Of a stretch of DNA of 64,000 nucleotides, positions 50,438-58,639 are shown piece by piece. A program made the position numbers and the translations under genes. Under the pieces are notes generated by a model, which was not told where the DNA came from, did not search any database, and was given only the letters and a program-made list of their open reading frames with translations. Source of the DNA: CALBPI01 sp039027435 (GTDB lineage: Bacteria; Pseudomonadota; Gammaproteobacteria; Steroidobacterales; Woeseiaceae); assembly GCA_039027435.1 (NCBI GenBank), contig JBCCKF010000007.1, positions 156,197 to 220,196 on the forward strand, in the 5' to 3' direction. Position 1 is the first letter of the stretch; every line of letters begins with the position of its first letter.

Positions 50438-51348
50438 ATCAGCCAAACGTCGACCCCAGAAACCAGAACATCCAGGTAATGATCAACGGCAAGCTGTATC
50501 CGCGCAGTGAAGCCAAGGTCTCCGTGTTCGACAGCGTCGTGCAAGGTGGCGATGCCGTTTGGGAGGGGCTTCGCATCTACGATCAGCGCGTCGCGGCGCT
50601 TGAGGCACATATCCGACGACTGCGTGATTCGGCACATGCCCTTGCGTTCACCGAGATTCCAACCTATGACGCGGTGGTTGAGGATGTGTTCACTACGCTG
50701 ACCGCTAACGGCATGGAAGACGGCGCGCACATCCGCCTGACGCTGACCCGCGGTGAAAAGGTGACCTCAGGGATGAACCCGCGCTTCAACCAGTCGGGCC
50801 CAACACTGATCGTGCTCGCCGAATGGAAGCAGCCGGTTTACAACGAAACCGGTATACGACTGGTGACCGCCTCAGTCCGGCGCAACACGCCGCAGTGCCT
50901 GGATTCGAAAATTCACCACAACAACCTGTTGAACAATATTCTCGCGTCGATCGAAGCGAATGTCGCCAATGTCGATAGCGCGGTCATGCTGGATGTCGGG
51001 GGGTTCATCGCTGAAACCAACGACACCAATCTGTTCATGATCCGTGATCGTGTCCTGCACACGCCTCATGCGACTGCCTGCCTACCGGGCATCACCCGCG
51101 GCATGATTATCGAGCTGGCAAAAGAACATGGTATCGAGTGCGTCGAGCGCGATATTTCACTGACCGAGCTCTACACCGCCGACGAGGCATTCACCACAGG
51201 AACTATGGGTGAGCTAACGCCGGTCATCGAAGTTGATGGTCGCCGGATCGGAGAAGGTGTACGCGGCACCATGACGGAACGACTGCAGCAGATTCATCGA
51301 TCGCATGCATGGCACACGGGCACGCCGATTCAGCCGGTGCGGAAGTAG
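50434..51348 (+). CDS. Class IV (branched-chain-like) aminotransferase
   Basis: 304 residues from ATG 50434. PLP fold type IV: MINGKLYPRSEAKVSVFDSVVQGGDAVWEGLRIYDQRV, catalytic Lys in SKIHHNNLLNNILA, the Glu segment GFIAETNDTNLFMI and phosphate-binding GTMGELTPVIEVDGRRIGEG. It resembles IlvE, D-amino acid aminotransferase and aminodeoxychorismate lyase alike; which reaction it performs is not certain, and IlvE is only one option. Coupled to the sulfotransferase-like gene. It overlaps the convergent gshA by 19 bases. Confidence 0.85.
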   Translation: MNQPNVDPRNQNIQVMINGKLYPRSEAKVSVFDSVVQGGDAVWEGLRIYDQRVAALEAHIRRLRDSAHALAFTEIPTYDAVVEDVFTTLTANGMEDGAHIRLTLTRGEKVTSGMNPRFNQSGPTLIVLAEWKQPVYNETGIRLVTASVRRNTPQCLDSKIHHNNLLNNILASIEANVANVDSAVMLDVGGFIAETNDTNLFMIRDRVLHTPHATACLPGITRGMIIELAKEHGIECVERDISLTELYTADEAFTTGTMGELTPVIEVDGRRIGEGVRGTMTERLQQIHRSHAWHTGTPIQPVRK

Positions 51349-52892
51349 TCCGCGAGATAATCCTGAAAGCGCTGCTGTGCTCTTGATTCGAGCGCAGCCT
51401 GGCGCTCCAGTGATTCGGTTGCCTCGCCGCGCAGCGCCTTGAAGCGCGCATCGGGCATGGGCGGTCGGTTCGCGACCGCACGCGCATGGGCTAGCGACTG
51501 CTCAAGCGTGTACTCAATGAAGCTCATTCGACCTTCACGCATTTCACGCAGCACTCTCGCTGACGGTGTTTCTGCTTCCTCGCGCAGCACCTTGCGCTGA
51601 CGGGAGACCGCGTCGCGATAGTCTGTGCCATCGTTATCGAGCAGCGTCGCGACGGCGTCGAATTCGTCGAACAGCGATTCCGCCCAGGTCCGCAGCTGCA
51701 CACGCTTGCCGAATCGCGAAAGCTCAAGGGCTGGTGCCCGACCACTATGCGCGACCAGCAACTGATTGGCCGCGGCTTCCTTCAGTTGCGGACGATCCAG
51801 CAGCGGGCTTGGGCGCAACAAACAGGTGACCAGCAAAACCTGCATGAAGCGCATCTGCTCGAGCGTCAGGCCAATGGGATCGAACGGATTGATATCCAGT
51901 GCGCGAATCTCGACGTACGCGACACCCGCGCGCTGCAACGCCAGTGTCGGGCGCTCGCCGCTCCTGGCCACCTGTTTCGGGCGCACACTGCTGTAGTACT
52001 CGTTCTCGATCTGCAGCAAATTCGCATTGAGCTGGCGCCACTGGCCGCCTACCTCGATACCGATATCTTCGTAGGGCGGGTGCGGCGTCATGATCGCGTG
52101 GGTCAGTTCAGCGATATAATCGGAAAGCGAATTCAGCGACACCGCCAGACCGGATTGTGCACTCGAGTTGTAGCCGAGGTCGCTCATCCGCAACGATGTC
52201 GCATACGGCTCGAATAGAGTATCCGCGTCGAACTCGGCCAGCGTCGTCGGTCGATCACCCAGGAACGAACGACACATCGCGGGCGACGCACCGAACAGAT
52301 ACAAGACGAGCCAAGCAAGTCGTCGGAAATTTCGCGCGATCGCAAGATAACCTTGTGAGCGTAGATCGTCGGCCGTGTCGTGACGACCGAGCATATCGTC
52401 GCAGGTCGACCAGAAATCCACCGGCACTGAAAAATTGAAATGTACACCGGCAATGGTTTGCATCGCCCGGCCGTAACGGTGACTCAAACCGCGCCGATAG
52501 ATGGTCTTCATGCGCGCCACATTCGAACTACCGTAGTGCGCGATCGGGATCTCCGACTCGGCACCCAGCCGACACGGCATACTCGAGTTCCACAACACCG
52601 CATCCCCGAGGCGAGGTTGCGAGAACTGGTGGATGTTCGCGAGGCATTCCAAAGTCGCCGCTGGCGTGTCGAAGGTCGGCGTGACGTACTCGAGTAGCGC
52701 TTCACTGAAGTCAGTCGTAATGAACTGATTCGTCAGCGCAGAGCCAAGCTCCTCGGGATGCGGGCGCTGCGAAAGCCTGGCGTCTGGCGTGACCCGCAGC
52801 GATTCCTTTTCGACACCGGTGAGCATACCGGTCAGCGCGTCCGGGGCATGCTGCTGCAACCATTCAACTCGTTGTTCTAATGTATCGGTCAT
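51330..52892 (-). CDS. gshA: Glutamate-cysteine ligase (type 1, proteobacterial)
   Basis: 520 residues, as in E. coli GshA (518). Blocks of the family are clear: GVEKESLRVTPDARLSQRPHPEELGSALTNQFITTDFSEALLEYVTP at the N terminus, the central YRRGLSHRYGRAMQTIAGVHFNFSVP, DLGYNSSAQSGLAVSLNSLSDYI, QIENEYYSSVRPKQVARSGERPTLALQRAGVAYVEIRALDINPFDPIG and the Glu/metal residues within. It makes gamma-glutamylcysteine, the first step to glutathione and possibly the cysteine donor for EgtB. gshB is not in the window. Confidence 0.95.
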   Translation of the reverse strand: MTDTLEQRVEWLQQHAPDALTGMLTGVEKESLRVTPDARLSQRPHPEELGSALTNQFITTDFSEALLEYVTPTFDTPAATLECLANIHQFSQPRLGDAVLWNSSMPCRLGAESEIPIAHYGSSNVARMKTIYRRGLSHRYGRAMQTIAGVHFNFSVPVDFWSTCDDMLGRHDTADDLRSQGYLAIARNFRRLAWLVLYLFGASPAMCRSFLGDRPTTLAEFDADTLFEPYATSLRMSDLGYNSSAQSGLAVSLNSLSDYIAELTHAIMTPHPPYEDIGIEVGGQWRQLNANLLQIENEYYSSVRPKQVARSGERPTLALQRAGVAYVEIRALDINPFDPIGLTLEQMRFMQVLLVTCLLRPSPLLDRPQLKEAAANQLLVAHSGRAPALELSRFGKRVQLRTWAESLFDEFDAVATLLDNDGTDYRDAVSRQRKVLREEAETPSARVLREMREGRMSFIEYTLEQSLAHARAVANRPPMPDARFKALRGEATESLERQAALESRAQQRFQDYLADYFRTG

Positions 52893-53031
52893 CAGCCGCC
52901 GCCCGCTTCGAGTCGCTATGTTAACGAGCGCCCGTTGAAGCTGCCAGCAAACCGACCACCTGCCAACTCGGTCACATTGTTAGGTGAGATCGACTGCTAT
53001 CCTGAACATAATTCCGGGAGGGAGCATTCAC

Positions 53032-53466
53032 ATGGCAGTTTTTGGAAAACGACGCGTGCGAGACAGAGCGAGCGGACCGACTACGCTGGTCGCAGCGGGC
53101 TGCGTATTCAATGGAGAAGTGTCCGGCTCGAGCGACATTCTGCTGAGCGGCACCATCATTGGTGACAGCAGAGTCGACGGTATCGTGACCATCACCGAAG
53201 AAGGTACCTGGCGCGGTGGATTGCAAGCACGAGACGTGGTGATCTCCGGCACGGTCGAGGGCGACGTGATCGCCTCAGGTCACATCGAAATTACGGCGAC
53301 TGCTCGCATTAGCGGCACCGTCACAGGCGACATGATCGCCGTAGCCGCCGGCGCTGTTATCGAAGGCGATATGCGAATCACCGGGCAGTCAGGCGCCGCC
53401 AAATCCTTTGAAGAGCGCCGCAGCGGGCCGAGTTTGGTCGCCACAGAGACCAAGAAAGCCAGCTAA
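53032..53466 (+). CDS. Bactofilin family cytoskeletal protein
   Basis: 144 residues. The right-handed beta-helix core has the usual short repeats: GEVSGSSDILLSGTIIGDSRVDGIVTITEEGTWRGGLQARDVVISGTVEGDVIASGHIEITATARISGTVTGDMIAVAAGAVIEGDMRI. Disordered basic N (AVFGKRRVRDRASG) and C-terminal tails flank it, as in polymer-forming bactofilins. ATG 53032 follows GGGAGGGAG. Bactofilins form non-nucleotide filaments linked to cell-wall or morphological sites. The gene is divergent from gshA and upstream of a c-di-GMP signalling gene. No M23 peptidase partner is adjacent. Confidence 0.9.
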   Translation: MAVFGKRRVRDRASGPTTLVAAGCVFNGEVSGSSDILLSGTIIGDSRVDGIVTITEEGTWRGGLQARDVVISGTVEGDVIASGHIEITATARISGTVTGDMIAVAAGAVIEGDMRITGQSGAAKSFEERRSGPSLVATETKKAS

Positions 53467-53650
53467 CCCCGGTTTTTCGAGGGTTTTGTACCTCAAAATC
53501 ATCTAGACGCCCGGAGGCGGTTTCGTCACACTTGGTCCCAGGGAGCTCCGGTTCCTGCCAGATCAAGAACAATAACAGGCGAAACCAAAGAGGGCGGGTC
53601 ATGCCAAGACGGCTGACTTTTAATGCGGCCGCTGCCACGAACGAGGGATC

Positions 53651-56131
53651 GTGACGATGCAGTGGCTTCCGCAAAGACTTGCACCACGACTGGTGGTGGG
53701 CACGCTGGCGATCACGCTCGGCGTGGTGTGCGTTGTATCGCTCGCACTCTTTGCCAACAGCCGCCTGATCGTTGACCGTTTCCTGAACGACAGCGTTGAT
53801 CTGCGCCGAGACTACCTGGAGCGCCAGATCGAGAGCCGCGCGCAGCAGTCCACGGCGGCGCTTGAGCGCGAGATCGATGCGCTGGCGCGCGACCAGCGGT
53901 TCGCTGACCTGCAGCGAGCCCTCGACGAGTCGGCCAGCATCATTCCCGACGTCACCCTGATTCAGGCGGTCGACACAGAAGGTAAGCTGCTCGCCTCCGC
54001 CGGGCGCCTGCCCACCGGACAAAACGTACTCACTGGCGAGCCGGGCGTGAGCTGGGAACGCAATGCGTTTACGGTCACACAGAACATCATTCAATCCGGA
54101 GTGAACCACGGTCGTCTGCGTTTACGGTTTTCGCTCGATGGAATGACAGAACAGCTCCGCGCTTTCGAGAATTCGCAGCTGTTGGCGCGTCGGGACTGGC
54201 AAGTCGAGGCGACGCGGTGGGTGCTGCTCTCGTCGCTTCTGATGGCACTACTCAGCGGCACACTGAGCCTGCTTGTGGCGCGACAGCTCATTCGACCGAT
54301 TGAAGCGATCACCGACCAGGCTCGACGACTCGAGCAAGGCGATTATGGCCAGCCGCTGCTCGAGTCCAGAGCTGATGAACTCGGGCGACTGAACCGGGCC
54401 TTCAACAGTATGCGCGACCAGTTGCGCCAGACGACGATCTCGCGCGACTACATGGACCAGCTACTGAGCAGCATGAGCGATGCGCTGATCGTCACCGATG
54501 ATCACGGCACGATCACCCATTGCAACGCTGCGGCCTCGAGACTGACCGGATTCACCGAGACCCAGTTGCTCGGGCGTGCTGTCGCAACGCTGGTGCATGA
54601 GGATGATCGGCAGCTGTTCGCGGAGAGCCAGCACAGCGATCAACCCAAGGAGCTTCGCCTGCTGACCGCCGACGATGAGACCGTGCCCGTATCTTTGACG
54701 TGTTCTGTGGCGAACTCAGGCGGCACTATGCTCAGCGGGCGCATCTATTCCGCACAAAATGTCACGGAACGAAAACGTTCAGAAGCGAGGATTCGCTATC
54801 TGGCGCGAATGGACCCGATGACCAAAGTGCCGAATCGGATGCAATTCCAGCATTTGTTGCAGCGTGCGATCGCACGTGCCCGCAAAAGCGAAGGCATGAT
54901 CGCGCTGTTCTACCTCGACGTCGACCAGTTCAAGGACATCAACGACACGTTCGGCCATCTCGCCGGTGACACGACGCTCGAGACCATCACCCAATGCATG
55001 CGTAGAGCGCTTCCGGACAATGCGGTGATCGGGCGCCTGTCCGGCGACGAATTCGCTGCTTTCGTCGATGAACTGCCACCCGTTGAGGATGTGGAAGACG
55101 CGCTGCAGGAGCTCGCACGCAACCTCCTGGCCGAAGTTGCAGAGCCTTTCGATGTGCAAGCTAACGAGGTCTACGTGACTGCCAGCGTGGGTATTGCCAT
55201 CTACCCGCAGCACGCCGACAACGTGATCGACCTGCTGCGCAACAGCGATGCGGCGCTCTACAGCGCCAAGAAAGCGGGTGGCAACCGGCATGTCTTCTAC
55301 GACAGCGCGATGAACGATGCCGCCGTGGAACGATTGTTAATGAAAAGCCGATTGCGCCGCTCGTTCGAACGCGATGAGCTGCTGCTGGAGTACCAGCCGA
55401 AATACGATCTTTCGACTGGCAAGGTGATGGGCGCTGAAGCACTGGTGCGCTGGCACTCTCCGGATATTGGCCGTATCCAGCCGAATGACTTCATTCCGCT
55501 CGCGGAAGAAACGAATCTGATTGTCGAGATCGGCGAGTGGGTCATTGACCGAGTCTGTGAAGATCTTGCACGCTGGCAGGACACCATCGGCGATCCAGGG
55601 CGCATCGCAATTAACCTGTCATTGAAACAGTTGCGGCAGCGCAATTTCTTTAACAGCGTGAGTCGAATCTTCCAACGCCATGGCATCAAGCCCACGGATA
55701 TCGAGTTCGAGATTACCGAGAGCGTTCTGGCCGAAGATATCGGGCGTACCGTTCAGATTCTGGAAACGTTGAGCGCGTATGGCCTACAGCTTGCGATCGA
55801 CGACTTTGGTACCGGTTACTCGTCGCTCACCGCGTTGCAGAAGTTCCCGATCAAGACGTTGAAAATCGATCGCTCGTTTGTAACCAACGCGGCGCATGAT
55901 GCGAACGACGCTGCGATTATTCGCGCCATTATCGACATGAGCCGGAGCCTCGAGCTCGATGTCGTGGCCGAAGGCATCGAAACCCAGGCACAACTGGAGT
56001 TCCTGCGCTCGCTGAAGTGCGACTTTGGTCAGGGCATGCTGTTCGGAGAGCCGATGGACGCGAGCGCGTTCTCAGGTCGGTTAGAGGCTCAGCAGGATGG
56101 CACAGATCAGCACAAAGCGCTGTTTGCCTGA
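53651..56131 (+). CDS. Membrane GGDEF-EAL c-di-GMP phosphodiesterase/cyclase
   Basis: 826 residues. Layout: membrane helix (LVVGTLAITLGVVCVVSLALF), periplasmic sensor about residues 35-190 with double-helical character, second helix (WVLLSSLLMALLSGTLSLLVA), HAMP (RQLIRPIEAITDQARRLEQGDYGQPL), PAS (YMDQLLSSMSDALIVTDDHGTITHCNAAASRLTG), GGDEF (site SGDEF, 464-468) and EAL (EAL at 596-598). The EAL motifs are intact: INLSLKQL, EFEITESVL, IDDFGTGYSSL, LKIDRSFV, VAEGIET. It should thus be an active c-di-GMP phosphodiesterase; the cyclase site is near canonical. GTG 53651 or ATG 53657 starts it. The 184 bases before it show no recognisable riboswitch. Confidence 0.92.
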   Translation: MTMQWLPQRLAPRLVVGTLAITLGVVCVVSLALFANSRLIVDRFLNDSVDLRRDYLERQIESRAQQSTAALEREIDALARDQRFADLQRALDESASIIPDVTLIQAVDTEGKLLASAGRLPTGQNVLTGEPGVSWERNAFTVTQNIIQSGVNHGRLRLRFSLDGMTEQLRAFENSQLLARRDWQVEATRWVLLSSLLMALLSGTLSLLVARQLIRPIEAITDQARRLEQGDYGQPLLESRADELGRLNRAFNSMRDQLRQTTISRDYMDQLLSSMSDALIVTDDHGTITHCNAAASRLTGFTETQLLGRAVATLVHEDDRQLFAESQHSDQPKELRLLTADDETVPVSLTCSVANSGGTMLSGRIYSAQNVTERKRSEARIRYLARMDPMTKVPNRMQFQHLLQRAIARARKSEGMIALFYLDVDQFKDINDTFGHLAGDTTLETITQCMRRALPDNAVIGRLSGDEFAAFVDELPPVEDVEDALQELARNLLAEVAEPFDVQANEVYVTASVGIAIYPQHADNVIDLLRNSDAALYSAKKAGGNRHVFYDSAMNDAAVERLLMKSRLRRSFERDELLLEYQPKYDLSTGKVMGAEALVRWHSPDIGRIQPNDFIPLAEETNLIVEIGEWVIDRVCEDLARWQDTIGDPGRIAINLSLKQLRQRNFFNSVSRIFQRHGIKPTDIEFEITESVLAEDIGRTVQILETLSAYGLQLAIDDFGTGYSSLTALQKFPIKTLKIDRSFVTNAAHDANDAAIIRAIIDMSRSLELDVVAEGIETQAQLEFLRSLKCDFGQGMLFGEPMDASAFSGRLEAQQDGTDQHKALFA

Positions 56132-56227
56132 CGCCATTCGATCCCGGTTGGCGGGATTCTCGACTACCCGCTAGACTTTGGCGCCTGCACTGCAGGACAG
56201 CGAGTGCATTTCGATAGGGGAATACTC

Positions 56228-56581
56228 ATGAAAATTCGAGCAATCATGCTCAGCGCAGCATTGGGGCTGTTTGGCCAGTCCGCATGGGCCGCGTGCACTT
56301 ACCCGACCAAAATCGATATTCCGAATGGCGCTACGGCAACGCAGGAGGAAATGATCGAAGGTCAGAAAGCCGTCAAGCAGTACATGGCCGATATGAACAC
56401 CTTTCTGGACTGCATTGAGGCGGAATCCAAAGCAACAATGGCCGAGGATGAGGCCAGTGAGGCCAAAGCGGAACGTGAAGCCATTCTGAGCAAACGGCAC
56501 AACGCTGCGGTAGATGAGATGGAAACGGTAGCGGCGAACTTCAACGACGCAGTACGCGCCTACAAGGCGCGGCAGGAATAG
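56228..56581 (+). CDS. Small exported protein, function unknown
   Basis: 117 residues from ATG 56228, which has AGGGGA just upstream. The signal peptide (IMLSAALGLFGQSAWA) leaves a mature, acidic, helical protein with two cysteines (ACTYP and FLDCIEAE) spaced to form one disulfide, and a long helix (EMIEGQKAVKQYMADMNTFLDCIEAESKATMAEDEASEAKAEREAILSKRHNAAVDEMETVAANFNDAVRAYK). Looks like a small periplasmic coiled-coil protein. It is not part of the convergent psp genes and has no clear family. Confidence 0.7.
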   Translation: MKIRAIMLSAALGLFGQSAWAACTYPTKIDIPNGATATQEEMIEGQKAVKQYMADMNTFLDCIEAESKATMAEDEASEAKAEREAILSKRHNAAVDEMETVAANFNDAVRAYKARQE

Positions 56582-56601
56582 TGCCGCGCCCGACGACCGC
56601 A

Positions 56602-56832
56602 CTAGAGGCGGTCGATTTCCTTCTTAAGGTCGTAACCGGTATCGGTCACGATGCGTTCGAGCACTTCGATTCTGTGCTCAAGACGCCCGATTAATTCGAG
56701 CGTATCGTCGCTCGGCCCTGAGTCACGAGCACGCTTGACGTCTGCGCGAGTGTCGATCCACCGCTTCGCCAGCTCGAAAAAGCAGCCGATGAAGACGATG
56801 GCGACGACCATACTGAACGGATTAAAAGACAT
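56602..56832 (-). CDS. Small membrane protein at the end of the psp locus (PspB/PspC-like hybrid)
   Basis: 76 residues: one N-terminal membrane helix (FSMVVAIVFIGCFFELAKRWI) and a cytoplasmic coiled coil ending LEHRIEVLERIVTDTGYDLKKEIDRL. The overall topology is like PspB (helix plus coiled coil) but the last 26 residues resemble the C terminus of the PspC in this locus (LDNRLARMERYVTSSRYELDRKINRL). This suggests that it arose from, or interacts with, the PspB/PspC pair. It lies 44 bases after the pspC stop on the same strand. Confidence 0.7.
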   Translation of the reverse strand: MSFNPFSMVVAIVFIGCFFELAKRWIDTRADVKRARDSGPSDDTLELIGRLEHRIEVLERIVTDTGYDLKKEIDRL

Positions 56833-56876
56833 TTATCCTCCCTTGTTATTTTGACTCGGCGGGTCTGCGCGCAACG

Positions 56877-57257
56877 CTACAGACGGTTGATCTTGCGATC
56901 CAGCTCATAGCGTGACGATGTCACGTAGCGCTCCATCCGAGCCAGGCGATTGTCGAGCCGCAAGAGCGCGCGCTTCACGTCGGTCACGGCGGCATGCGGC
57001 GATTCGCGTAAAGAGCGGCGAAACTCGTCCCGAGCCGGTTCGCGATACTCGAAATTTCTCGAGGGCACCAGCAACACCATGCCGATATACAACACGATCA
57101 CGATCGGCCCGGTCAGGAATAGTGCGATTATCGTCAGCAGACGCACCATGGTTGGATCGAAACCAAAGTACTCAGCAATACCGCCGCAAACACCCGCCAA
57201 CCGTTTGTTGTCTTTGGTTCGGTAGAACCGCCTTCTTTCCTCGTAGCGAGACATCAA
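56877..57257 (-). CDS. pspC: PspC domain protein (phage shock protein C)
   Basis: 126 residues. The PspC core RRFYRTKDNKRLAGVCGGIAEYFGFDPTMVRLLTIIALFLTGPIVIVLYIGMVLLVP includes the LAGVCGGIAEYF motif and one or two membrane helices. A cytoplasmic/regulatory tail follows, ending in a coiled coil (LRLDNRLARMERYVTSSRYELDRKINRL). PspC with PspB relays envelope damage to PspA. It overlaps the preceding PspC-domain gene by four bases (ATGA). Confidence 0.92.
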   Translation of the reverse strand: MMSRYEERRRFYRTKDNKRLAGVCGGIAEYFGFDPTMVRLLTIIALFLTGPIVIVLYIGMVLLVPSRNFEYREPARDEFRRSLRESPHAAVTDVKRALLRLDNRLARMERYVTSSRYELDRKINRL

Positions 57258-57535
57258 TAGCTCCTGTGGTGGTTGCGTGTACGCCAGAAGTTGCGCTCAT
57301 CACGCGGGTTTCTGGGCTCAAGTGGCTTGTCGGTGAGCAGGAATGCGGCGAGCGCATACAGCATGACGACAGGTAGTGTCATGAACCACGCAGCAGCTGC
57401 GGTCAGTGCGCGCAAGACGTTCACATCGACGTCGAATCGATCGGCAAGCCCTGCGCACACACCGGCCATCCAGGCGTTGTCACGGTCCAGATACAGACTG
57501 CGCAGCAATTTGAAAATTTGCGTTCTTGTTGTCAT
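57254..57535 (-). CDS. Second, shorter PspC-domain protein
   Basis: 93 residues. LYLDRDNAWMAGVCAGLADRFDVDVNVLRALTAAAAWFMTLPVVMLYALAAFLLTDKPL is a PspC domain with the MAGVCAGLADRF version of the motif. It lacks the coiled-coil tail of the following gene and ends in a basic segment (RDERNFWRTRNHHRSY). It sits between pspB and the longer pspC with ATGA overlaps at both ends (57254-57257 and 57532-57535), so it is a built-in member of the operon. Confidence 0.88.
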   Translation of the reverse strand: MTTRTQIFKLLRSLYLDRDNAWMAGVCAGLADRFDVDVNVLRALTAAAAWFMTLPVVMLYALAAFLLTDKPLEPRNPRDERNFWRTRNHHRSY

Positions 57536-57759
57536 ACCCGCTTCCTCCAGTCAGGCGCCTCATCATCCAGAATCGTTTCAAGGACATGGATGCGGCCCTC
57601 CAGCTTCTGGGCGATCGCCCAGACTTCCTCCATCAACGATTCGTCCGCCTTGGTCAGTTCCCGAGCCTTCTTCCACCGTGTCACAAAGTGCAGGATGATG
57701 ATTAACGGTGCGACGACCGTCAGGAAGATGATGCCCAGTATAAAAACACTCTCGTCCAC
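57532..57759 (-). CDS. pspB: Phage shock protein B
   Basis: 75 residues. One N-terminal membrane helix (FILGIIFLTVVAPLIIILHFV) and a charged coiled coil with the PspB block WKKARELTKADESLMEEVWAIAQKLEGRIHVLETILDDEAPDWRKRV, in which the C-terminal ETILDDEAPDWR is the family signature. It is 12 bases after the pspA stop and overlaps the short PspC gene by four bases. Confidence 0.95.
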   Translation of the reverse strand: MDESVFILGIIFLTVVAPLIIILHFVTRWKKARELTKADESLMEEVWAIAQKLEGRIHVLETILDDEAPDWRKRV

Positions 57760-57771
57760 TGATGCCCTCCC

Positions 57772-58449
57772 CTAGGCTTCGTGGCTGGTGCGGGCAGAAA
57801 CCCGCGCCTTCAGTCTCTCGAACTCCTCGGCGATGTCGTCTTCCGCTTCAAGACTGGCGAACTCGCGATCCAGGTCTTTCGGCATACCGAGGTCATACGC
57901 CTCAACACGACTCTCTACGTCTTCCATTCGACGTTGATATTGCTCGAAGCGAGTCAGCGCATCGTCAACCTTATAGGTGTGCGTGAGCTTGCGTGCTGCC
58001 AGTCGCTTGTTGGCTGCCTGATGGCGTGTCAGCAAAGCCTGCTGGCGATGCTTGGCGTCTTTTAGCTTGGACTCAAGCCGTGCGATGTCTTCATTCAACT
58101 TGCCAAGCGTGTCATCGACCGCCTGGTATTCGTCGCGAATCGTCTCTGACGCTTGCGAGGCCGATGCCTTTTCAACGAGCGCTGCTTTAGCGAGATCTTC
58201 GCGGCCTTTGGACAAGGCCAACTCAGCCTTCTTGGCCCAGTCTTCCGAATCCTGCTCCAACGCTTCGAGCTTGCGATTGAGTGACTTCTTGTCAGCGATC
58301 GCACGCGCAGCTGCCGAGCGCACTTCAACAAGCGTGTCTTCCATCTCCTGAATCATCAGGCGGACGATTTTTTCCGGATCCTCCGCCTTGTCGAGAATCG
58401 CGTTGATATTTGAATTCACGATATCGCTGAATCGAGAAAAAATACCCAT
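57772..58449 (-). CDS. pspA: Phage shock protein A
   Basis: 225 residues. PspA/IM30 family: the amphipathic N-terminal helix MGIFSRFSDIVNSNINAILDKAEDPEKIVRLMIQEMEDTLVEVRSA followed by a long coiled coil (ADKKSLNRKLEALEQDSEDWAKKAELALSKGREDLAKAAL, and so on). It both binds damaged membrane as an ESCRT-III-like oligomer and restrains PspF. ATG 58449 gives the standard MGIF start and has AGAAGG nine bases upstream. It is the first gene of the psp operon, whose sigma-54 promoter lies 42 bases upstream. Confidence 0.96.
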   Translation of the reverse strand: MGIFSRFSDIVNSNINAILDKAEDPEKIVRLMIQEMEDTLVEVRSAAARAIADKKSLNRKLEALEQDSEDWAKKAELALSKGREDLAKAALVEKASASQASETIRDEYQAVDDTLGKLNEDIARLESKLKDAKHRQQALLTRHQAANKRLAARKLTHTYKVDDALTRFEQYQRRMEDVESRVEAYDLGMPKDLDREFASLEAEDDIAEEFERLKARVSARTSHEA

Positions 58450-58490
58450 AACCAATACCTTCTTAAAAATAAAACCTTCGTTAAGGTAAA

Positions 58491-58506
58491 AGCAGGAAGC
58501 GTGCCA
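58491..58506 (-). promoter_or_regulatory. Sigma-54 promoter of the psp operon
   Basis: Read on the minus strand: TGGCACG-CTTC-CTGC, with the invariant GG and GC exactly 10 bases apart. It is 42 bases before the pspA start and points into the operon. Control by PspF, a sigma-54 activator encoded divergently, completes the picture. Confidence 0.82.
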
Positions 58507-58581
58507 ACTGAGTTTATAAAACTTAAGTCATTGTTTATATTATTTTTTTATTGACGTTTTGCTGAATACGACAGATACAAA

Positions 58582-58600
58582 GTTAGTCAATTTTGCTAAC
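58582..58600. promoter_or_regulatory. Probable PspF upstream activating site
   Basis: GTTAG (58582-58586) and CTAAC (58596-58600) form an interrupted dyad about 80 bases upstream of the sigma-54 promoter. The pattern TTAG-N9-CTAA resembles the PspF site as I recall it from E. coli. TTAGTCAA here is repeated inverted as TTGACTAA at 58632-58639, just before pspF, and may be a second half-site for autoregulation. Confidence 0.6.
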
Positions 58601-58639
58601 GTTATAGAAATTTTGTGATTTATTCGCTATTTTGACTAA

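Noticed and set aside
53467..53650. Possible c-di-GMP riboswitch before the second GGDEF-EAL gene
   Set aside because: No GEMM-like core could be recognised in the 184 bases; only a weak ACCC/GGGT stem followed by Ts is seen after the bactofilin gene.
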